NCBI GenBank assembly: GCA_963781725.1
Contig: CAWAGV010000001.1
Coordinates: 558,001 to 622,000, forward strand
Direction: 5' to 3'
Length of the DNA: 64,000 nt
Origin: BOG-931 sp963781725
GTDB lineage: Bacteria; Pseudomonadota; Alphaproteobacteria; Rhizobiales; Xanthobacteraceae
The notes beneath the pieces are model-generated. The model saw nothing but the letters and a program-made list of their open reading frames with translations, did no database searches and was not told where the DNA came from. Position numbers and translations under genes: made by a program. The stretch's first letter is position 1, and each line of letters starts with the position of its first letter. Positions 60,301 to 64,000 of the stretch are shown piece after piece.

Positions 60301-60523
60301 CGCCGGCATCCCGCTCGCCATCGGCAGCGGCGCCGGCTCGGAAATGCGGCAGCCGCTGGGCTACGCCATGGTCGGCGGTCTCGCCGTCAGCCAGGTGTTG
60401 ACGCTGTACACCACGCCGGTGGTTTATCTCTATCTGGACCGTTTGCAGACCTGGTTGTTCGGCGACAAGCGCGGGCCGATCGAAGAACCCGAAGAGCCGG
60501 TGCACGCGGTCGCCGCGGAATAA
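57395..60523 (+). CDS. RND multidrug efflux permease (MdtB/MdtC-like)
   Basis: 1042 residues, GTG start at 57395 overlapping the adaptor's stop. Twelve-helix inner-membrane pump of the AcrB/MdtBC type. Motifs: N-terminal EPFIRRPIATTLLMAALAF, the proton-relay helix IAVGFVVDDAIVVVENIYRH with two Asp, SLTLAPMMCSRFM, and the second repeat IIGIILLIGIVKKNGIMLVD. Only one permease gene is present, whereas enteric MdtBC uses two. The TolC at 44.7 kb could be its outer-membrane partner. Substrates unknown. Confidence 0.95.
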   Translation: MSISEPFIRRPIATTLLMAALAFVGIVSFPFLPIAPLPQVDFPTIQITTTWSGASAETMATSVAAPLELQFGQIAGITQMTSQSSLGASTIVIQFDLERNINSAAQDVQAAITVATKQLPQALTTPPAYKKVNPADTPVLLLSVHSDTVPITDVDDYANIYLAQQISQVSGVAQVSVFGDQTPSIRIQVDPAKLAANGLTLEEIRGLLVSSTTNAAKGVVNGDVISFTIAANDQITDAAKFNDVIIAYRNGAPIRVRDVGQAVSAPVDRTVIAYQNNKEGVILAVFKQPGANVIDTVDQIRNQLPSLTARIPPAVKVETILDRTITIRASVSDVEFTLALTICLVVMVILLFLRNFWATLIPSVTVPLAISGAFAAMYLMHFSIDNLSLMALTIAVGFVVDDAIVVVENIYRHVEHGEPPFTAALKGSREIGFTVVSISCSLIAVFIPLLLMSGIIGRLFREFALTVTASIVVSAVVSLTLAPMMCSRFMKRESDTHGRVYQFIERGFTAMINFYERTLDIVLRHQFITLCVFFGTMALTLVMAITIPKGFFPIQDTGLIQGFGEAAQPTSPHEMMRLMQTLGDVLLKDPDIESFGDQTGSTGSAQSANTGRFFITLKPHDERKLNASQIIDRLRPQLAKVQGANLFLQPAQDINVGARIARGSFQYTLQDTNIDELNEWSQKLLEKLKTLPQLADVTSDLLANAPRLQITINRDQASRFGISAQTIDDTLNDAFGQRQITQYFTQLKTYFVVLEILPELQKDLSTLDRLYVKSPLTGGAVPLSALVNVDSNGVGPLLISHQGQFPAVTITFNLVPGVALGQAVEAVNQASREIGMPAAIIPTFQGNAQAFQTSLRSEPALIGAALIVVYIILGVLYESFIHPLTILSTLPSAGVGALLALSIGRMDLSVIGIIGIILLIGIVKKNGIMLVDFAIAAERERHAKPLDAIREACLLRFRPILMTTAAAMLAGIPLAIGSGAGSEMRQPLGYAMVGGLAVSQVLTLYTTPVVYLYLDRLQTWLFGDKRGPIEEPEEPVHAVAAE

Positions 60524-60532
60524 GCGGCGGCC

Positions 60533-61699
60533 CTAGCGCCACAGCTCGGTGCTGGCGATCCTGGCGCCTTCGACCATCGCATCGAGCTTGGCCCACATGA
60601 TGCTTGGGTGCACGCGCCGATAGAACGGCCCCTGGGCAAAGCCGCAATCGGTCCCGGCGATCACGTTTTCCCGGCCGACCAGCCTGGCGAGCCGGACGAT
60701 ACGCTCGGCGACGAGTTCCGGATGCTCCACCACATTGGTGGCGTGGCTGATGACGCCGGGGATCAGCACCTTGCCTTCCGGAAGCTTCGCGCTCTCCCAA
60801 ACCCGCCATTCGTGTTCATGCCGCGGATTGGCGCCTTCCAGAACGAAGGCGCCGACCTTCATGCTCAGGATCAGATCGACCACGTCCTTGAGCGGCACGT
60901 CCGTCGTGTGCGGGCCCGGCCAGCTGCCCCAGCAGACATGATAGCGGATGCGGTCCGGCGGCAGGCCGGCAATCGCGTTGTTGAGCACCTCGACCTGCAA
61001 CGCCAGCCATTTGCGATAATCGGCAAAGCTCGCCGGCGGCACCATGCGATCGTAGGTGACGGCGAACCGCGCGTCGTCCAGTTGCAGCACGAATCCGGCG
61101 TCGATGATCATCTTGTATTCGGTGTGCATCGCCGCACCGATCGCGCGGATCAGCTCTTCATCGCTTTTGTAATATTCGTTCTTGCGATCCGGGATCACGC
61201 TCGCCGGCGCGACGACCGGCAGGAAGGCTTCGGCGACCTTGACGTCCTTGAGCGCGACTTTGAAATTGTCGATGTCGCGCTTGAGCTCGTCCTGCCCGGT
61301 ATAGGCAATCGGACCGACACAGACCGCCTCCGTGGTGGTCGCCACGTTTTCGCGCGCGTCCAGCTCGGCATAAAACTCGGCGAAGGTCTCGCGATCGAGA
61401 CCGCGCGTGAACGGATTGGCTCCCGCCTTGATCGGCCGTCGTTCAAAACCGCTCAGACGTTCGAGCACATATTGCGACCAGGAAATCGATTTGCCGAATT
61501 CGCCATCGCTGATGACGTCGACGCCGACCTCGGCCTGCTTGCGCACCACGTCGGCGACCGACCCCGCCAGGCATTTGTCATAAGCCGCCACGTCGTACGG
61601 CTTGCCGGCCTGTTTGGCGCGCAGAAAGTCCTGCAGCGCCGTCGGCCGGATCAGGCTGCCGACATGGGTGGTCAGGATACGGTCGGTACTACGCTTCAT
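60533..61699 (-). CDS. Cobalamin-independent methionine-synthase-like protein
   Basis: 388 residues, a C-terminal-half-only MetE-like protein. N-terminal LTTHVGSLIRPTAL and VDVISDGEFGKSISW; putative zinc ligands in YHVCWGSWPGPH (His, Cys), LEGANPRHEHEW (Glu) and GTDCGFAQG (Cys). Stand-alone proteins of this kind include methyltransferases and epoxyalkane:CoM-like enzymes, so methionine synthesis is not implied. It converges with the RND operon. Confidence 0.9.
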   Translation of the reverse strand: MKRSTDRILTTHVGSLIRPTALQDFLRAKQAGKPYDVAAYDKCLAGSVADVVRKQAEVGVDVISDGEFGKSISWSQYVLERLSGFERRPIKAGANPFTRGLDRETFAEFYAELDARENVATTTEAVCVGPIAYTGQDELKRDIDNFKVALKDVKVAEAFLPVVAPASVIPDRKNEYYKSDEELIRAIGAAMHTEYKMIIDAGFVLQLDDARFAVTYDRMVPPASFADYRKWLALQVEVLNNAIAGLPPDRIRYHVCWGSWPGPHTTDVPLKDVVDLILSMKVGAFVLEGANPRHEHEWRVWESAKLPEGKVLIPGVISHATNVVEHPELVAERIVRLARLVGRENVIAGTDCGFAQGPFYRRVHPSIMWAKLDAMVEGARIASTELWR

Positions 61700-61881
61700 T
61701 TGGTCCCCTCGCAGCAGTTCTGCCGCAAGCTATTACAGCACCGCACGGACTCCGCAATGCCGCGCAATGGCCTGATCTGCCAAAACAATAATGGGCTGCA
61801 TCCCATCTCGCCCAGGCCCGTTCCGCACAGTAGTGTGATCGCTTAAAGCACGCGCGACAGTGCATCACAGGGAGGCTTTTC

Positions 61882-62351
61882 ATGATCACCCTCACACGGC
61901 GTTCGCTGGCCTTGCTTCCGGCGATGGCGCCGCTTCTGTCGAGCGGCCTCGCCCGCGCGATGTGATCTCAATCCGGCCGCGGTCGGCTTCAAATTGCCCG
62001 ACCAGATTCCATGGTCGGCGCCAAATGCCGTCAGGCAACCAGAATGCAGTGCTGGTCGGCGATCCGGCGAAAGAGGGCCTCTACGTTGTCATGAACAAGT
62101 GGCTGGCGGGAAATCACTTCAGCCACCCGCATTTTCATCCGCACGATCGCTTCATAACCGTGTTGAAGGGGACATGGTGGGTCGGCAGCGGCACCAAGTA
62201 CGATCCGGACGGCACCGTGCCGATGCCGGCCGGCACGTTCATGACGCATTACGGCCAGCAGGTGCACTTCGACGGCGCCAAGACCGAAGACGCAGTCATT
62301 CTGATCGTCGGCATGGGACCAGGGACATCGACACCGGCGGAAGTGAAATAG
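61882..62351 (+). pseudogene. Exported cupin-domain protein, disrupted by two frameshifts
   Basis: ATG 61882, behind GGGAGG, gives a signal peptide (MITLTRRSLALLPAMAPLLS, SSGLARA) and then a stop at 61963-61965. The homologous continuation DLNPAAVGFKLPDQIPWSAP is in the next frame, and from about 62025 the third frame carries the cupin body: NAVLVGDPAKEGLYVVMNKW, HFSHPHFHPHDRFITVLKGT, THYGQQVHFDGAKTED. Two single-base insertions would explain it. Paired histidines suggest metal binding. A probable pseudogene or a poorly called stretch. Confidence 0.75.
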
Positions 62352-62367
62352 CGGCCGGACCGGCGCC

Positions 62368-63591
62368 TTACGCCGCCGACCGGGCCGCGGAGGTCCGTTG
62401 CGCCGCGGCGCGCCTGACGCGATCGAGGATCAACTCGATCGAGGCGATTTCGACGCGATTGCGGCCATTGTCCTTGGCGCGATAGAGCGCGTGATCGGCC
62501 TGCGCCAGCAATGCGGAGAGGTCGAGCACGGCGTCGTAGCTGATCACCATGCCGATGCTGACCGTGGCGACGACCGGCTTGCCGTCGACCTCGCGCGTCG
62601 CTTCGGCGAACGACGAACGGATCTCCTCGGCCACGGCGAGCGCCCGTTCCCGCGACGCATTGACCAGCACGACGGCAAACTCTTCGCCGCCGAGGCGGCC
62701 GAACACATCGAGACGGCGCATGCAGCTGCTGCCGATCTCGGCAAAGATCTGCAGCACGCGATCGCCCATGGCGTGTCCGAAACGATCGTTGATGGTCTTG
62801 AAGTTGTCGAGATCGAGCAACAGCACGGCGGTCGGGCGCGGATCGTTCAGTTGCCATTTCAGTTGCTCTGCACCGTCCTCCAGGAAGGCGCGGCGGTTGG
62901 CGATGCCGGTCAACGGATCGATCAGCGAAGCGGTCTTGTAGCGATGCTCGGTCCGTTCCTTCGCCATTGCCAAGAGGATGAATGCGATCGAGATCGTGAA
63001 CAGCAGCGCCTGGAAGCTGAGAACGGTCATCCACACGCTGGCGTACATGTCGTCGCCGGTCGGACGCCAGGGCAGCATGTCGCCCAACGGCGTGCGCAGC
63101 ACGTAAAGCGAGCCGTGGGCGAACAGCATGAAAATCGCCGGCCAGCGCGACACCAGGGCTTCGCTGCGGCCGCGCCAGAACTCATAAGCTGCCGCCCAGG
63201 TATAGGCGGTGATGATGCCCGAACTGCAGAGCGCTCGCAGATCCCACGACGTTGCGATACCCGGCGTATGGCTCAGCACCAGCCAGAGCACCGGGCCGCC
63301 GAACACGAGAATCCAATTCGACTTGCGGTGATCGAACTGGCGCGCGCCGTTCCAGGTAAAGGCGAACGATGTCAGCAGCAGCGCGTTGGCAAGATCGATG
63401 GAAACAAGATCGGGAATGGAGCCGTACCAACCGAACATCCCGATGGATGCGGCACGCAGCAAATCGGCAAAGCCCCACCAGGCCACGGCGTAAACTGCCG
63501 TGTTCTGGACCCAGGCGAACAGCAGAAGCAATCCAAGGATCGCCTCAACATAGATCGTCACCAGGAAGAGGGTGTTGACGTCGAGATTCAT
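62368..63591 (-). CDS. Membrane-anchored diguanylate cyclase
   Basis: 407 residues from ATG 63589-63591 (MNLDVNTLFLVTIYVEAILG). The N-terminal half has about six to seven membrane helices (an uncharacterised sensor), followed by a GGDEF domain with SLIDPLTGIANRRAFLEDGA, DLDNFKTINDRFGHAMGD and catalytic GGEEF at 301-305. The I-site RxxD is present (Arg292-Asp295), so feedback by cyclic di-GMP is expected. An in-frame ATG 63 bases upstream is less likely, because it adds residues without a hydrophobic or other recognisable feature. Confidence 0.92.
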   Translation of the reverse strand: MNLDVNTLFLVTIYVEAILGLLLLFAWVQNTAVYAVAWWGFADLLRAASIGMFGWYGSIPDLVSIDLANALLLTSFAFTWNGARQFDHRKSNWILVFGGPVLWLVLSHTPGIATSWDLRALCSSGIITAYTWAAAYEFWRGRSEALVSRWPAIFMLFAHGSLYVLRTPLGDMLPWRPTGDDMYASVWMTVLSFQALLFTISIAFILLAMAKERTEHRYKTASLIDPLTGIANRRAFLEDGAEQLKWQLNDPRPTAVLLLDLDNFKTINDRFGHAMGDRVLQIFAEIGSSCMRRLDVFGRLGGEEFAVVLVNASRERALAVAEEIRSSFAEATREVDGKPVVATVSIGMVISYDAVLDLSALLAQADHALYRAKDNGRNRVEIASIELILDRVRRAAAQRTSAARSAA

Positions 63592-63812
63592 AGCGTTCAA
63601 GCGGTCCGGTCGAATGCGGCAGGCGAAAGCTGGTGCCCCGTTTACGAAATTCATAACGGGGCGGCCGGAAACAATGGATGAATACCCCTGCCCGTTTCGC
63701 GGGCCTTAACAAGCTATGGTTTGCGCATACTTTCCAATAATGCCGCGTTTGTTCGCGTCTTGTTTCGGGATACTTGGTCATCTAGGGTCGCGCGCCCAGG
63801 AAAGTGACGACA

Positions 63813-64000
63813 ATGCAGGCACGAGACGGGGTTATTGAGGCGATCGGCCATACGCCGTTGATCAAGCTTGAGCGCGTTTCGGCCGAGACCGGCTGCACCA
63901 TTCTCGGCAAGGCCGAGTTCATGAATCCGGGCCAGTCGGTGAAGGACCGGGCGGCGCTGTTCATTATCCAGGATGCCGTGAAGCGGGGCGAATTGCGGCC
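63813..64000 (+). CDS. cysK: Cysteine synthase (partial, 5' end)
   Basis: 62 codons are visible before the window ends. MQARDGVIEAIGHTPLIKLE, then KAEFMNPGQSVKDRAALFII contains the pyridoxal-phosphate lysine (NPGQSVKDR). O-acetylserine sulfhydrylase family; CysK versus a cystathionine beta-synthase-like paralogue cannot be settled from 62 residues. GTG at 63804 is an alternative start. Confidence 0.9.
   Translation, partial: MQARDGVIEAIGHTPLIKLERVSAETGCTILGKAEFMNPGQSVKDRAALFIIQDAVKRGELR

Overview
This window is chromosomal DNA from a G+C-rich alphaproteobacterium of the Hyphomicrobiales (Rhizobiales), probably near the Bradyrhizobiaceae or Xanthobacteraceae. The evidence is gene content and order: a complete-order nuo operon, a PopZ/TolC/Pcm cluster, rpmG-pleD-divK-DUF3572-dinB, dprA-topA-rnr-NUDIX, EipB, DUF1127, and small proteins typical of this group. 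Species cannot be named from the sequence.

Region 1 (1-15236, minus strand) is the respiratory complex I operon nuoA-N; nuoN runs off the left edge. Three genes that do not encode the 14 core subunits sit inside it with tight or overlapping junctions: a fluoroacetyl-CoA-thioesterase-like (FlK-type) hotdog protein between nuoC and nuoD, a DUF3291 protein between nuoF and nuoG, and an 82-residue two-helix membrane protein between nuoH and nuoI. Two perfect tandem copies of a 14-base motif lie just upstream of nuoA.

Region 2 (15.4-23.3 kb) is mixed: two TctC-type solute receptors, a frameshifted alpha/beta hydrolase, a cupin-like protein, tRNA-Asp, an HU protein, tRNA-Val, small secreted or DUF1127 proteins, a ModA-like binding protein, ruvX, a Gly/Tyr-rich exported protein and a 92-base tandem duplication.

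Region 3 (23.3-47.0 kb) is mostly conserved housekeeping: aidB, an aspartate carbamoyltransferase carrying a PyrI-like zinc module, plsY, dprA, an MltB-type transglycosylase, topA, rnr, a NUDIX hydrolase, rpmG, pleD/divK, dinB, eipB, a RidA protein, a phosphodiesterase, a FemAB-like acyltransferase, HIT, popZ, tolC and a Pcm-like methyltransferase.

Region 4 (47.2-52.7 kb) starts with tRNA-Cys and tRNA-Asn. The last 17 bases of tRNA-Asn recur exactly at 52686-52702. The 5.2 kb between is a patchwork of small genes, truncated or frameshifted genes and a duplicated 36-base leader, and no integrase was found. This looks like a decayed integrated element or island scar.

Region 5 (52.7-64 kb) holds a phasin gene with a possible coupled 43-codon leader ORF, an 850-base non-coding stretch with palindromic elements, an M24 peptidase-like protein, an RND efflux pair, a MetE-like protein, a cupin gene broken by two frameshifts, a membrane diguanylate cyclase and the start of cysK.

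At least three genes carry frame disruptions (near 18150, 49560 and 61965/62025). They may be true pseudogenes or base-calling errors, which the sequence alone cannot separate.
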